A DNA stretch of 64,000 bases from Pseudonocardia sp. TRM90224 (GCF_021245725.1 NZ_JAJGSX010000030.1:1-64000), one strand, 5' to 3'; positions 26,499 through 35,336 are shown, numbered from the stretch's first letter. Notes: generated from the letters alone by a model not told the origin. Numbers and translations are program-made.

Positions 26499-27431
26499 TC
26501 AGGCGAAGCAGCCGATGGGTCCGCCGTGGAACGCGACCATGTCCGGCCAGATCTTGGCGAGCGGGATGCGGGTGCCGAGCGGCTCCCCGTCCAGCTCGGA
26601 GTAGGCGCGGTGCAAGTTGCCGACCAGCCGCTCGCTCTCCTGCCAGTGGGCGAAGCGGTTGTCGCGCTCGCGCTCGGCCGCCTCCAGCGGCGTCCACCCG
26701 GCGGCCTTCGCCCTGGCGGCGACCTCGGCGACGAACCCGACGTACTCCGCGAGGTCGTCGAGGAGGCGGGGCACCTCGTCGCCCCGGCACACCGGCCCGT
26801 GCCCCGGGACGAGAACGTCCGGCGCCAGCTCGCGGATCCGGGCGAGCGCGCGCGGGTAGCCGGCGATGCTGCCTTCGGCGAGGAACGGCTGGCCGCCGGC
26901 GAAGGCGAGGTCGCCCGCGAACATGGCCTTCTCGTCCGGCAGGTGGACGATGACGTCGCTGCGGGTGTGCGCGGGCCCGACGTGCTCCAGCTCGACGCGC
27001 CGGTCGCCGAGGTGCAGCGTCATCCGGTCGGTGAAGGTGGTGTCCGGCGGGCGCAGCTCCTGGTGCCCGTAGTCGGGCCCGATCAGCACCTGGCTGGCGA
27101 TCAGGCCGGCGGCGATCACGTCCTCGCGGCAGGTGACGTGGGCGACGATCGGCGTCTGCGGTGGCATCAACCAGTTGCCGAACGTGTGGTCGCCGTGGTG
27201 GTGGGTGTTGATCAGCGCTCGTGGTGCGCCGGGCGCGATCCGCGCGACGGCCTCCAGCAACGCCCGGTTGCGCGCCTCCGTGGAGGTGGTGTCGACCAGC
27301 AGGTACGCGCCGCCGGTGCCGCGGACGACGCCGGTGTTGTTGATCATCCAGCTGCCGTCGGGCTGGACGTAGGCGAACGCGCCCGGCGCGACCTCGGTCA
27401 GCTCGGGGGCCGGCAGCGTGCGTGCGGTCAT
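26499..27431 (-). CDS. Metallo-beta-lactamase-fold hydrolase
   Basis: A 310-aa MBL-fold protein with the full metal signature HHHGDH at 77-82, a second His in the AHTRSD region near 150, Asp in MFAGDLAF near 165-170 and a final His in LVPGHGPV near 205. This dinuclear zinc site is usual for glyoxalase II/quinolone-synthase-related hydrolases. Its ATG start overlaps the stop of the isochorismatase-like gene (ATGA), so both hydrolases are co-translated and may act in sequence. Substrate unknown. Confidence 0.87.
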   Translation of the reverse strand: MTARTLPAPELTEVAPGAFAYVQPDGSWMINNTGVVRGTGGAYLLVDTTSTEARNRALLEAVARIAPGAPRALINTHHHGDHTFGNWLMPPQTPIVAHVTCREDVIAAGLIASQVLIGPDYGHQELRPPDTTFTDRMTLHLGDRRVELEHVGPAHTRSDVIVHLPDEKAMFAGDLAFAGGQPFLAEGSIAGYPRALARIRELAPDVLVPGHGPVCRGDEVPRLLDDLAEYVGFVAEVAARAKAAGWTPLEAAERERDNRFAHWQESERLVGNLHRAYSELDGEPLGTRIPLAKIWPDMVAFHGGPIGCFA

Positions 27432-28006
27432 GGTTCTCCTGAAGTCGGTGCCAGGCGTGTGAGTGCCTCGTCGAGCGGCACCACCGAGCCGAAGTAGCGG
27501 TCGATGTCCTCCAGCGACGCCTCGGCGAGGTGCGGCCGGTTGGAGTTGGTGGCCTCGCGGGGGACGAGCACCTCGTAGCCCGCGGCGAACGCGTCCTGCA
27601 CGGTCGCGCGCACGCAGACGTTCGTCTTCACCCCTGCGACGACGAGCGTGCGCACGCCCTGCTCCCGCAGCAACAGGTCGAGGTCGGTGGAGTGGAAGGC
27701 GGAGTACCGGCGTTTGGGCAGCTCGACCTCGCGCGGGCGGCCGTTCGGCGCGAACCCTTCGACGAAGGACGACTGGTCGTCGCCGATCTCGCAGTGAACG
27801 GGGATCTTGTGGTGCTCGAAGTCGGGCAGGCCCGGCCGGTGCCGCTCGACCGCGTGCACCACCAGCCGGTCCGCCGCCCGCGCCGCCGCCAGCAGCTCGC
27901 GCAGCGGTTCGAGCACGTCGGCGGAGGCGGGGTAGTAGGCCGGCCGGCCGGGCTCGAAGAACGCGTCGATGACGTCGACCACCACGAGCGCGACATCGTC
28001 CGGCAC
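27428..28006 (-). CDS. Isochorismatase-fold cysteine hydrolase
   Basis: A 192-aa protein with the catalytic triad of the isochorismatase superfamily: Asp11 (VVVDVIDAF), Lys98 (LPKRRYSAF) and Cys131 (GVKTNVCVRAT). Members include nicotinamidases, N-carbamoylsarcosine amidases and ureidoacrylate hydrolases. Position upstream of and overlapping an MBL hydrolase suggests a two-step breakdown of an amide-containing compound. Which one is unknown. Confidence 0.87.
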   Translation of the reverse strand: MPDDVALVVVDVIDAFFEPGRPAYYPASADVLEPLRELLAAARAADRLVVHAVERHRPGLPDFEHHKIPVHCEIGDDQSSFVEGFAPNGRPREVELPKRRYSAFHSTDLDLLLREQGVRTLVVAGVKTNVCVRATVQDAFAAGYEVLVPREATNSNRPHLAEASLEDIDRYFGSVVPLDEALTRLAPTSGEP

Positions 28007-28070
28007 CCGGTCATGATCGCACGATTTGCCTGCTGTCCTGCCTGGTCCGGGACCTGGGTGGGACCTACTC

Positions 28071-28793
28071 TCACTGCCGGATCGATGTCACCGCGTACTC
28101 GACGACCTGGACGTCGGGCGGGAGGGCGAGCACGTGCACCACTGCGGCCGCAACGGCGGCGGGGTCGAGGCCGGCGTTGCGCAGCCGCTCCTCGAAGTGC
28201 TCGCGGACGGGGCCGTCGGGCCACGACGCCGCGATCGGGGTGTCGACGAAGCCGGGCGCGACCGTCGTCACCCGGATGCCCGCCGGCCCGAGCTCCTGGC
28301 GCAGCCCCTCGCTCGCGGCGTGCACTGCGTGCTTGGTGGCCGCGTAGACGCCGGCGAGGGCGTTGGGCACGCGCCGGCCCGACATCGAGGAGAGGTTCAC
28401 GATCGTCGGCGAGGTCCCGGCGCGCAGGTGCGGGATCGCCGCCCTCGTCAGCACGAGCAGCGCGACGACGTTGAGGTCGATCATCGAGCGCCAAACGGCC
28501 GGGTCGGTCGCACCGACCGGGCCGGGGGTGAACGCGCCGGCCGAGTTCACCAGCGCGTCGAGCCCACCGAGCGCCTCGGCCGCGGTGTCGACGGCCGCTT
28601 CGGCGGCCGCGTCGTCGGTGATGTCGGCGACGACGGCGGTGCCACCCAGCTCGGCCGCGAGCTCGTCGAGCGGGCCTTTGCGCCGGGCGAGCAGGGCGAC
28701 CTTCGCGCCGGAGCCTGCCGCCGCGCGGGCGACGGCGGCGCCGATGCCCGACGACGCACCTGTGATGAGCACCCGCCTGTCTTGAAGATCCAC
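28071..28793 (-). CDS. Short-chain dehydrogenase/reductase
   Basis: Classical SDR of 240 aa: TGASSGIG cofactor loop, NSAG (variant of NNAG), catalytic Ser in NLSSMSG and Tyr-x3-Lys in VYAATKH. Arg in LARRKGP after the second strand suggests NADP(H). It begins 36 bases from the divergent S74 gene; CCTACC-CA-GGTAGG in that gap (28802-28815) is a perfect palindrome that might be a shared operator. Substrate unknown. Confidence 0.87.
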   Translation of the reverse strand: MDLQDRRVLITGASSGIGAAVARAAAGSGAKVALLARRKGPLDELAAELGGTAVVADITDDAAAEAAVDTAAEALGGLDALVNSAGAFTPGPVGATDPAVWRSMIDLNVVALLVLTRAAIPHLRAGTSPTIVNLSSMSGRRVPNALAGVYAATKHAVHAASEGLRQELGPAGIRVTTVAPGFVDTPIAASWPDGPVREHFEERLRNAGLDPAAVAAAVVHVLALPPDVQVVEYAVTSIRQ

Positions 28794-28801
28794 GCCGACA
28801 A

Positions 28802-28815
28802 CCTACCCAGGTAGG
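28802..28815. promoter_or_regulatory. Palindrome in a divergent gap
   Basis: CCTACC-CA-GGTAGG sits between the start of the SDR gene and the ribosome site (AAGGAGGA) of the S74 gene. It could be an operator; evidence is only position and symmetry. Confidence 0.3.
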
Positions 28816-28829
28816 ACGAAGGAGGAACC

Positions 28830-29302
28830 ATGAACAGGATCCGAGCCGCGGCGAAGGCGCGATGGGTGCGCGTCACCGCGGGCGCGAGCGCGCTCGCCGT
28901 CGCGATCATCGTCAGCGACACCGCGATGGCCATCGCCGGCGGCATCCCCAACACGACCGGCTCCGATCGCCGGCTCAAGCGCGCCATCAGGTCCATCTGA
29001 GCGTGCCGGCCGAGGAGGAGCCGGTCGGCCCGTCGCCCGACGGTCGCTCGGTGATCGAGCGGATCCGCCTGCTGCACGGCGTGACCTGGGAGTGGAAGGA
29101 CCGCCGCTACCGGCGGGACACCAGGCCGCGCTCGATCGGCCTGATCGCGCAGGACGTGCAGGCCGCGTTCCCGGAGGCCGTCGTCACCGACCGCCGGGGC
29201 AACCTCGCGGTCGACTACAACGGGCTGGTCGGCGCCCTGGTCGAGGGGATCAAGGAGCTGGCCGACCGGGTGGAGGAGCTGGAACGGCGCAACGGCGATT
29301 GA
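28830..29302 (+). pseudogene. Membrane-anchored S74 chaperone-domain protein, frameshifted
   Basis: The first frame (ATG 28830, strong AAGGAGGA site) encodes 56 aa: a hydrophobic signal or anchor (VTAGASALAVAIIVSD) and then SDRRLKRAIRS, the start of a Peptidase_S74 intramolecular chaperone with its Ser45-Lys50 catalytic pair. It stops at 29000. The domain continues one frame back, from about 29002, with VIERIRLLHGVTWEWKDRR, RSIGLIAQDVQAAFPEAVV and AVDYNGLVGALVEGIKELAD, ending in a coiled coil at 29302. The S74 domain is split exactly at the shift, so this is one broken gene or a sequencing error; GTG 29003 could restart translation. Confidence 0.75.
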
Positions 29303-29641
29303 TCCCGCTCGGCGGCGTGGCCCACGGCCAGATGCGTGCGCGCCGCACGCGCGGGCGGCAGAACGCCGGGAAAGCCACATTCCCGGCACCACCGCGGCCG
29401 GCCCCGGGGTGCACCGGATGGTCGGTGCTGGGACGGGGCAGGAAAGCCACTTTCCTGCCCCGTGAGGGCCGGAAAGTGGCTTTCCTGCCCTTGCGCGCGG
29501 GACGCACACGATGCCGGGAAAGTCACCGCCCGGCACCCACCTGCCGCAGGTGCCGGACCGGAACGGTTCGAACGAACGGCACTCTCGTCCAATAGGTGTG
29601 GACGAAAGTGCCGTTCGTTCACCGACCGGCCGCGGGCTGCG
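29303..29641. other. Convergent intergenic region holding repeat D
   Basis: 339 bases between the S74 gene and the minus-strand membrane protein, with no supported gene. It contains repeat D copy 2 and shorter partial relatives of its D1 arm (GCCGGGAAAGCCACATTCCCGGC at about 29366-29388), plus CACCTGCCGCAGGTG near 29538. Confidence 0.6.
29436..29620. repeat. Composite double-hairpin repeat D, copy 2
   Basis: D1: a perfect 20-base stem, GGGCAGGAAAGCCACTTTCC (29436-29455) with its complement at 29471-29490. D2: 22-base stem (29570-29591 and 29599-29620) with one mismatch and a 7-base loop. Order and spacing follow copy 1 (22064-22216). It again lies between convergent genes. Confidence 0.85.
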
Positions 29642-30250
29642 CTAGCTGTCGAGCCCCGTGCGGTCGATGCGGCGGTGGTAGTGCATGCCCGCGAGCCCGC
29701 CGAGGACTGCGCCGACGAGTGCGGCGGCCAGCGCGATCAGTGCGGCGAGGACGCCCGAGGTGCTGAGCATCTCGGGGGTGGTCGGGAGTGGGGGCAGGCC
29801 GTCGAGCCCGGCGATCGGGGCCGTGAAGTCGGCGAAGCGCGGGCCGGTGGCGAGCCCGAAGGCGGTCAGTGCCGCGGCGATCAGCAGCGACCAGAGCCAC
29901 ACGCCGAGGCCCTGCTTGAACCCGTCGAAGCGGGCCATCCGCCCGGCGACGTACCCGCCCGCGTAGTAGGCGACGAACAGCACGGCGAGCAGGACGATCG
30001 CGGTGGTGACGCCGTACGCCGTCAGAGTGCCCGGGGTCAGGGTGATGCCGGTGGCCGTGCCGATCATCGCCGCGATGGCGGTGAGGAGCACCGCGGTGCC
30101 GGTGGCGGCCAGCCAACCGAAGAATGCCGCACCCCACTTGATGCCGCCGTGGTGGCGGCGTTGCTCGGCGACGACGGTCCGCCGGGTAGGGGTGATCACC
30201 GTGGTCTGCTCGGGCTCGCTGACAGGTTCTGACTTCGGTGTGGCGGTCAT
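29642..30250 (-). CDS. Four-helix membrane protein, unknown
   Basis: A 202-aa protein: about 40 hydrophilic N-terminal residues with Thr/Pro/Glu-rich sequence and RRTVVAEQRRHHGGIKWG, then four hydrophobic segments (about 42-65, 78-100, 118-138, 165-190). A GGYVAGRMAR segment between the second and third is typical of small YrzE/TIGR04086-like membrane proteins; that match is weak. ATG 30250 has AGGAG 6 bases upstream. No enzymatic motif. Confidence 0.65.
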   Translation of the reverse strand: MTATPKSEPVSEPEQTTVITPTRRTVVAEQRRHHGGIKWGAAFFGWLAATGTAVLLTAIAAMIGTATGITLTPGTLTAYGVTTAIVLLAVLFVAYYAGGYVAGRMARFDGFKQGLGVWLWSLLIAAALTAFGLATGPRFADFTAPIAGLDGLPPLPTTPEMLSTSGVLAALIALAAALVGAVLGGLAGMHYHRRIDRTGLDS

Positions 30251-30325
30251 GCCGACTCCTGACGGTGAGGTCGTGTTCCCGGTCACCGGGGTACCCGAGG
30301 GTGGTACGCCTGACACACTGCGTAT

Positions 30326-31504
30326 GTGGCATCCGGCACGAAACGCACGACGCGCGATCTGCGCCGCCAGAACCGGGCGGCGTTGTTGTCACAGCTGTTC
30401 CTGAACGGCCCCGCGAGCAGGTTGGAGCTGGTGCAGGCATCGGGGCTGAGCTCGGCGACGGTGAGCAACGTCGTCTCCGACCTGATCGGCGACGGGCTGG
30501 TCGGCGAGGCCGGCTCGGTCGGGTCCGACGGCGGCCGGCCCCGCACGTTGCTGCGGGTGCGCCCCGACGTCGGGTACGTCGTCGGCATCGACGTCGGCGA
30601 GACGCACCTGCGGGCGGGCCTCTTCGATTTCACGCTCGCCGCCGTCGCCACCGTGACCTACCCGATCGCCGACACCCGGCTCGACCCGGAGCGCGTCGTT
30701 GCGCTCGCGAGCGCCGGGGTGAAAGAGGTGACCGCCGGGGTCACCGGCGAGCTGCTCGGCATCGGCGTCGGCGTGCCCGGCGCGGTCAAGCCCGACGGGC
30801 TCGTGCACGCGCCGACGCTGGGCTGGTCGGGTGTCGCGTTCGCCGGGATGCTCGCGGCCGTCACGCAGGCGCCGGTGCACGTCGACAACTGCGCGCGGAC
30901 GCTCGGCCAGGCCGAGATGTGGCTCGGCGCCGGCCGCGGCGCGGAGCGGGCGATCATCGCGCTGATGGGCGTGGGTATCGGCGCTGCCGTCGCCGCCGAC
31001 TCCGGGCGTGGTGTCACGAGCACGACGAGCGAGTGGGGGCACACGATCATCCAGGCCGGCGGTGCGCCGTGCCGCTGCGGCTCGCGCGGCTGCCTGGAGG
31101 CGTACGTGGGCGCCGAGGCGATCATCGACGACTACCGGCGGCGCGCCGGGGCGCAGCCGTTCACCGCCGACGGGACCGAGGGCGTGCTCGCCGAGCTGGT
31201 GGCCCGGGCCGCGACGCCCGGACCGGCGGCCGACGCGCTGGACAACGCGGCCGAGTACCTCGGCATCGGGATCGCGAACCTGGTCAACCTGCTCGCGCCC
31301 GACCGCATCGTGCTCTCCGGCTGGGCGGGGGAGACGCTCGGCGTCGCGATCCTGCCCGGCGTGCGCGCGGCCGTCGACCGGTTCGCGCTCTCGTACATGG
31401 TCGGCAAGACCGAGGTCGAGCTGGGCACGCTCGGCCCGCCCGGGGTGGCGCTCGGCGCCGCGACGCTGCCGGTGGTGGAGGTGCTCTCCGCAGGAGGCCG
31501 TTGA
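30326..31504 (+). CDS. ROK-family transcriptional regulator
   Basis: A 392-aa ROK repressor. N-terminal winged helix (about 10-70; SRLELVQASGLSSATVSNVV), then the sugar-kinase-like fold: GIDVGETHLRAG and the zinc-binding segment ending GAPCRCGSRGCLEAYVG, with GHTII just before. ROK regulators bind sugars or sugar phosphates. A 27-base perfect palindrome follows at 31515-31541, directly before the ThuA/ABC operon, so this protein probably represses that operon. Start is GTG 30326. Confidence 0.88.
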   Translation: MASGTKRTTRDLRRQNRAALLSQLFLNGPASRLELVQASGLSSATVSNVVSDLIGDGLVGEAGSVGSDGGRPRTLLRVRPDVGYVVGIDVGETHLRAGLFDFTLAAVATVTYPIADTRLDPERVVALASAGVKEVTAGVTGELLGIGVGVPGAVKPDGLVHAPTLGWSGVAFAGMLAAVTQAPVHVDNCARTLGQAEMWLGAGRGAERAIIALMGVGIGAAVAADSGRGVTSTTSEWGHTIIQAGGAPCRCGSRGCLEAYVGAEAIIDDYRRRAGAQPFTADGTEGVLAELVARAATPGPAADALDNAAEYLGIGIANLVNLLAPDRIVLSGWAGETLGVAILPGVRAAVDRFALSYMVGKTEVELGTLGPPGVALGAATLPVVEVLSAGGR

Positions 31505-31514
31505 CGCGTCCCTA

Positions 31515-31541
31515 GTTCACGACTTAGCTTAAGTCGTGAAC
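31515..31541. promoter_or_regulatory. 27-bp perfect palindrome, probable ROK operator
   Basis: GTTCACGACTTA, three centre bases (GCT), then TAAGTCGTGAAC. It ends 14 bases before the ATG of the ThuA-like gene and starts 10 bases after the ROK stop, so it covers the promoter of the sugar ABC operon. The length and symmetry fit a dimeric winged-helix repressor. Confidence 0.7.
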
Positions 31542-31555
31542 AAAGGGGTTTGCGG

Positions 31556-32212
31556 ATGATGGACGCGCTCGTCGTGCGGGGCGGCTGGGAAGGGCACGTG
31601 CCCGTGCCCGCGACCGAGCTGTTCCTCCCCGACCTCGCCGCCGCCGGGTTCACCGTGGACATCGCGGACGACCTGGACGTCTACCTCGACACCGAGCGGC
31701 TCGCGCGCACCGATCTGATCGTCCAGTGCTGGTCGGAGGGCACGCTGACCACCGAGCAGGAGCGTGGGCTCACCGCCGCGGTGCACGCCGGGACGGGTTT
31801 CGCCGGGTGGCACGGCGGGGTCGTCGCGACGTTCACCGGCAACACCGAGTACCTACGCATGGTCGGCGGCCGCTTCCTGCACCACCCCGAGCACTTCCAC
31901 ACCTACACCGTGCGCGTCGACCGCCCGGAACACCCGATCATGCACGGGATAGCCGACTTCGACGTGCACAGCGAGCAGTACTGGCTGCTCGGCGACGACC
32001 GCAACGACGTGCTCGCGCACACCGTCATCACCCCGGAGACGGGCGGGCAAGGGTCGGGGGACGTCCGGATGCCGGTCGTCTGGACGCGCCTGTGGGGCGC
32101 GGGCAAGGTCTTCGTCTCCGCGATCGGCCATCGCGTCGCGGATCTCGAGGTGCCGCCGGTGCGGGAGCTCACGCGCCGCGGCATGGCATGGGCAGCACGC
32201 ACGACCCCCTGA
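31556..32212 (+). CDS. ThuA-like protein
   Basis: A 218-aa protein of the ThuA family (class I glutamine amidotransferase-like fold) without the nucleophile of true amidotransferases. Key segments: TGFAGWHGGVVATF, GGRFLHHPEHFHTYTVRV and HPIMHGIADFDVHSEQY, rich in conserved His. ThuA was named for trehalose utilisation in Sinorhizobium and is typically encoded with sugar ABC transporters, as here. The ATG has AAAGGGG 7 bases upstream. It is the first gene of the ROK-controlled operon. Confidence 0.85.
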   Translation: MMDALVVRGGWEGHVPVPATELFLPDLAAAGFTVDIADDLDVYLDTERLARTDLIVQCWSEGTLTTEQERGLTAAVHAGTGFAGWHGGVVATFTGNTEYLRMVGGRFLHHPEHFHTYTVRVDRPEHPIMHGIADFDVHSEQYWLLGDDRNDVLAHTVITPETGGQGSGDVRMPVVWTRLWGAGKVFVSAIGHRVADLEVPPVRELTRRGMAWAARTTP

Positions 32213-32251
32213 AGTTCCGTTGCGAGAAATCCCTGCAGGGAGGACCCGAGC

Positions 32252-33553
32252 ATGTTCACGAGTCAACGTCGACTCCGGCTCGCGCTGGCCGTTGCGGCCG
32301 CGCTGGTGGTGACCGCCTGCGGCGGCGCTGGTGGTGGCGCGGCGGCGCCGTCCGGTGGGCCCGTCGAGCTCACCTACTGGGGCTGGGACCCCAACATGGA
32401 CAAGGTCGTCGAGAAGTGGAACGCGGCCAACCCGGACGTCCACGTGACGCTCACCAACCCGGCCGGCGGCGACCAGCTGGTCAGCAAGCTGATCACCGCC
32501 CACCAGGCGGGCAACGGCCCGGACATCGCGAAGGTCGAGTACCAGTCGCTGCCGTCGCTGGTGGCGGGCGGTGTGGTCGCGGACATCACCGAGCACACCG
32601 CCGAGGCCGTCGGCCAGTTCGACGACGCGACGCTCGCGCCGGTGCGGTTCGAAGGCAAGGTCTACGGCATCCCGCAGGACGTCGCGCCGCTGATGCTCTT
32701 CTACCGGCAGGACCTGTTCCAGCAGCACGGGCTGACCGTGCCGACGACGTGGGACGAGTACGCGCGCACCGCGGCCGAGCTCGCGCAGAAGGCGCCCGGG
32801 GTCAGCATCACCAACTTCGACGCCGCCGACCCGGGCTGGTTCGCCGGCCTCGCGCAGCAGGCCGGCGCCGACTGGTGGAGCTCGACGGGCACGACGTGGC
32901 ACGTCGACATCAACGGCGCCGAGACGAAGAAGGTCGCCGCCTACTGGGAGGACCTGGTCGCGAAGGGGCTCGTCGCGAAGAACCCGTCGTTCTCCCCGCA
33001 ATGGAACAAGGAGATGAACGACGGCACGCTCGCCACCTGGATCTCCGGGGCGTGGGCGCCGGCGCAGCTCGGCGGGATCGCGCCCTCGACGAAGGGCAAG
33101 TGGGCGGTCGCGCCGCTGCCGGCCTGGACGGCGGGTGACCAGCAGACCGGGATCTGGGGCGGCTCGGCCACGACCGTCACCACCGACTCGAAGCACCCGG
33201 CCGAGGCGGCGCGGTTCGCGTCGTGGCTCAACACCGACCCGGACGCCGTCTCGGAGCAGGTGAAGCAGATCAACATCTACCCGGCGTCGACGGCCGGGCG
33301 CTCGCTGCCGGTGCTGGCCGACGCGCCACCGTTCTTCCCGAACCAGCCGGAGTTCTACGGCATCGTGAAGCAGGTGGCGCCCGGGGCGCGCAGCTTCTCG
33401 ATGTGGGGACCGAACGTCACCGTGACGTTCAGCTCGTACACGAACTCGTTCGGCGCGGCGCTGCAGCAGGGCAGCCCGTTCGCGGGCGCGCTCGACACGA
33501 TGCAGTCGGCGACGCTGGCCGACATCACCAAGCTCGGCTTCACGGTCGGCTGA
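32252..33553 (+). CDS. Sugar ABC transporter substrate-binding lipoprotein
   Basis: A 433-aa family 1 extracellular binding protein. Lipoprotein signal: hydrophobic residues 9-20, lipobox VTAC (Cys23), then Gly/Ala-rich linker. The domain begins VELTYWGWDPNMDKVVEKW and continues with PDIAKVEYQSLPSLVAGGVV, GIPQDVAPLMLFYRQDLF, as in CUT1 sugar binders. Ribosome site GGGAGGA. Its TGA overlaps the next ATG by one base. Sugar specificity is unknown. Confidence 0.88.
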   Translation: MFTSQRRLRLALAVAAALVVTACGGAGGGAAAPSGGPVELTYWGWDPNMDKVVEKWNAANPDVHVTLTNPAGGDQLVSKLITAHQAGNGPDIAKVEYQSLPSLVAGGVVADITEHTAEAVGQFDDATLAPVRFEGKVYGIPQDVAPLMLFYRQDLFQQHGLTVPTTWDEYARTAAELAQKAPGVSITNFDAADPGWFAGLAQQAGADWWSSTGTTWHVDINGAETKKVAAYWEDLVAKGLVAKNPSFSPQWNKEMNDGTLATWISGAWAPAQLGGIAPSTKGKWAVAPLPAWTAGDQQTGIWGGSATTVTTDSKHPAEAARFASWLNTDPDAVSEQVKQINIYPASTAGRSLPVLADAPPFFPNQPEFYGIVKQVAPGARSFSMWGPNVTVTFSSYTNSFGAALQQGSPFAGALDTMQSATLADITKLGFTVG

Positions 33554-34461
33554 TGGCAGTGGCACCGGCGAGGGGGGTACCGGCGGGGGCGCCACGGCGC
33601 CGGGGCTCGGCGCTGCCGTACGTGCTGGTGGCGCCGGCGGTGCTGCTGTTCCTCGGGTTCGTGGTGGCCCCGGCCGGGTACGCGCTGGTGCTCTCGGTGC
33701 AGTCGCGCAAGGTGAGCGGCGGCCTGCTCGGCACGGGAACGACCATGGTGTTCTCGGGGCTCGCGAACTACCAGGCCGTGCTCGGCGACGTCGAGCTGTG
33801 GCGCAGCGCGCTGCGGATGCTGCTGGTGGCGGCGATCGCGATCCCGGGGACGGTCGGGCTGGCGCTGCTGTTCGCGTTGATGCTCGACGTCCCCCGCACC
33901 CGGCTGGCGCGGTTCAGCCGGCTCGCGATCTTCGTACCGTACGCCGTGCCCGGCGTGATCGCGACGCTCATGTGGGGCTTCCTCTACCTGCCGGCGACCA
34001 GTCCGATCGGGGGCGACAGCATCGACTTCTTCTCCCCGGTCGGGGTGTTCGGCTCGGTCGCCAACATCGCCGTCTGGGGCGCGGCCGGCTTCAACATGAT
34101 CGTCATCTTCACGGCGCTGCGCGCGCTGCCGCCCGAGATCTACGAGGCCGCGCGCCTCGACGGCTGCTCCGAGCTGCAGATGGCGTTGCGGATCAAGGTG
34201 CCGCTGGTGCGGCCGGCGGTCGTGATGTGCTCGCTGTTCTCGGCGCTCGCGGCGTTGCAGCTGTTCAACGAGCCCAACACGCTGCGGCCGCTGTCGAACG
34301 CGATCTCCTCGACGTGGGTGCCGCTGATGAAGATCTACAACGACGCCTTCGTCGACGCCGACCTGCCTCGCGCGGCGGCGACGTCGGTGGTGTTCACGGT
34401 GATCGCGTTGGGCGTCTCGTTCGTCGCGGCGCGCCTCATCCAGCGGCGGGTGGCGGGATGA
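33553..34461 (+). CDS. CUT1 sugar ABC permease (MalF-like)
   Basis: A 302-aa permease with six membrane segments. The cytoplasmic EAA loop is visible: EIYEAARLDGCSELQMALRI then KVPLVRP. N-terminal ALPYVLVAPAVLLFLGFVV starts the first segment. Start ATG 33553 overlaps the previous stop by one base and its own stop overlaps the next start (ATGA). It pairs with the next permease; the ATPase must be encoded elsewhere, as is usual for actinobacterial CUT1 systems sharing MsiK. Confidence 0.88.
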   Translation: MAVAPARGVPAGAPRRRGSALPYVLVAPAVLLFLGFVVAPAGYALVLSVQSRKVSGGLLGTGTTMVFSGLANYQAVLGDVELWRSALRMLLVAAIAIPGTVGLALLFALMLDVPRTRLARFSRLAIFVPYAVPGVIATLMWGFLYLPATSPIGGDSIDFFSPVGVFGSVANIAVWGAAGFNMIVIFTALRALPPEIYEAARLDGCSELQMALRIKVPLVRPAVVMCSLFSALAALQLFNEPNTLRPLSNAISSTWVPLMKIYNDAFVDADLPRAAATSVVFTVIALGVSFVAARLIQRRVAG

Positions 34462-35336
34462 CGGCCGTGCTCGCGCGGCCGGAGGCGGGCGCGCCGGCGG
34501 TCGCGCGGCGCGGCGGGACGGCGTGGGTGCCGACCGTCGCGCTGCTGGTAGGGGCCGCTTACTGCATCATCCCGACGCTCTGGATCCTCATCGCGTCGAC
34601 GAAGACGAAGACGGAGCTGTTCTCGACGGCGACGTACCTGCCGTCGCTGGGGCTCGCGGAGAACGTCGTCGAGCTGTCGCAGTACCAGTCGGGGATCTTC
34701 TGGCGCTGGATGCTGAACAGCTTCCTCTACGCCGCGGTCGGGGGAGTGGTCGCGTCGGCGATCTCGGCCGCGACGGGGTACGCGTTGGCGAAGTACGCGT
34801 TCCGCGGGCGGGAGCTGCTGTTCAACACGATCCTCGCCGGCGTCCTGCTGCCGCAGATCGTGCTGGCCATCCCGCAGTACCTGCTGCTCTCGTCCGTCGG
34901 GCTGACCGACAGCTACCTCGGGGTGCTCCTGCCGCAGCTGTTCAACCCGTACGGCATCTACCTCTGCCGCATCTACGCGGCCGCCGCGGTGCCGGACACG
35001 CTGCTGGAGGCCGGGCGGCTCGACGGCGCATCGGAGTTCCAGCTGTTCCGCACGGTCGGGCTGCGGCTGATGGGCCCGGGCCTGGTGACGGTGTTCCTCC
35101 TGCAGTTCATCGCGATCTGGAACAACTTCCTGCTGCCGTTCGTGATGCTGACCAGCGAGGAGAAGTTCCCGCTCACCGTCGGGCTGTACGGCCTGCTGCG
35201 GCACGGCGCCGCGGAGGCGTCGCTGTACTCGCTCGTGATTGCCGGGACGTTGCTCTCGATCATCCCGGTGGTCGCGCTGTTCCTCTCGCTGCAGCGGCAC
35301 TGGCGGATCGATCTTGTGACGGGCGCCATCCGCTGA
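34458..35336 (+). CDS. CUT1 sugar ABC permease (MalG-like)
   Basis: A 292-aa permease, six membrane segments, EAA loop LLEAGRLDGASEFQLFRTV and GLRLMGP. It completes the importer with the binding protein and MalF-like subunit; no ATPase gene follows. ATGA overlap with its partner. Last gene of the ROK operon: an 87-base gap and a change of function follow. Confidence 0.88.
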   Translation: MTAVLARPEAGAPAVARRGGTAWVPTVALLVGAAYCIIPTLWILIASTKTKTELFSTATYLPSLGLAENVVELSQYQSGIFWRWMLNSFLYAAVGGVVASAISAATGYALAKYAFRGRELLFNTILAGVLLPQIVLAIPQYLLLSSVGLTDSYLGVLLPQLFNPYGIYLCRIYAAAAVPDTLLEAGRLDGASEFQLFRTVGLRLMGPGLVTVFLLQFIAIWNNFLLPFVMLTSEEKFPLTVGLYGLLRHGAAEASLYSLVIAGTLLSIIPVVALFLSLQRHWRIDLVTGAIR

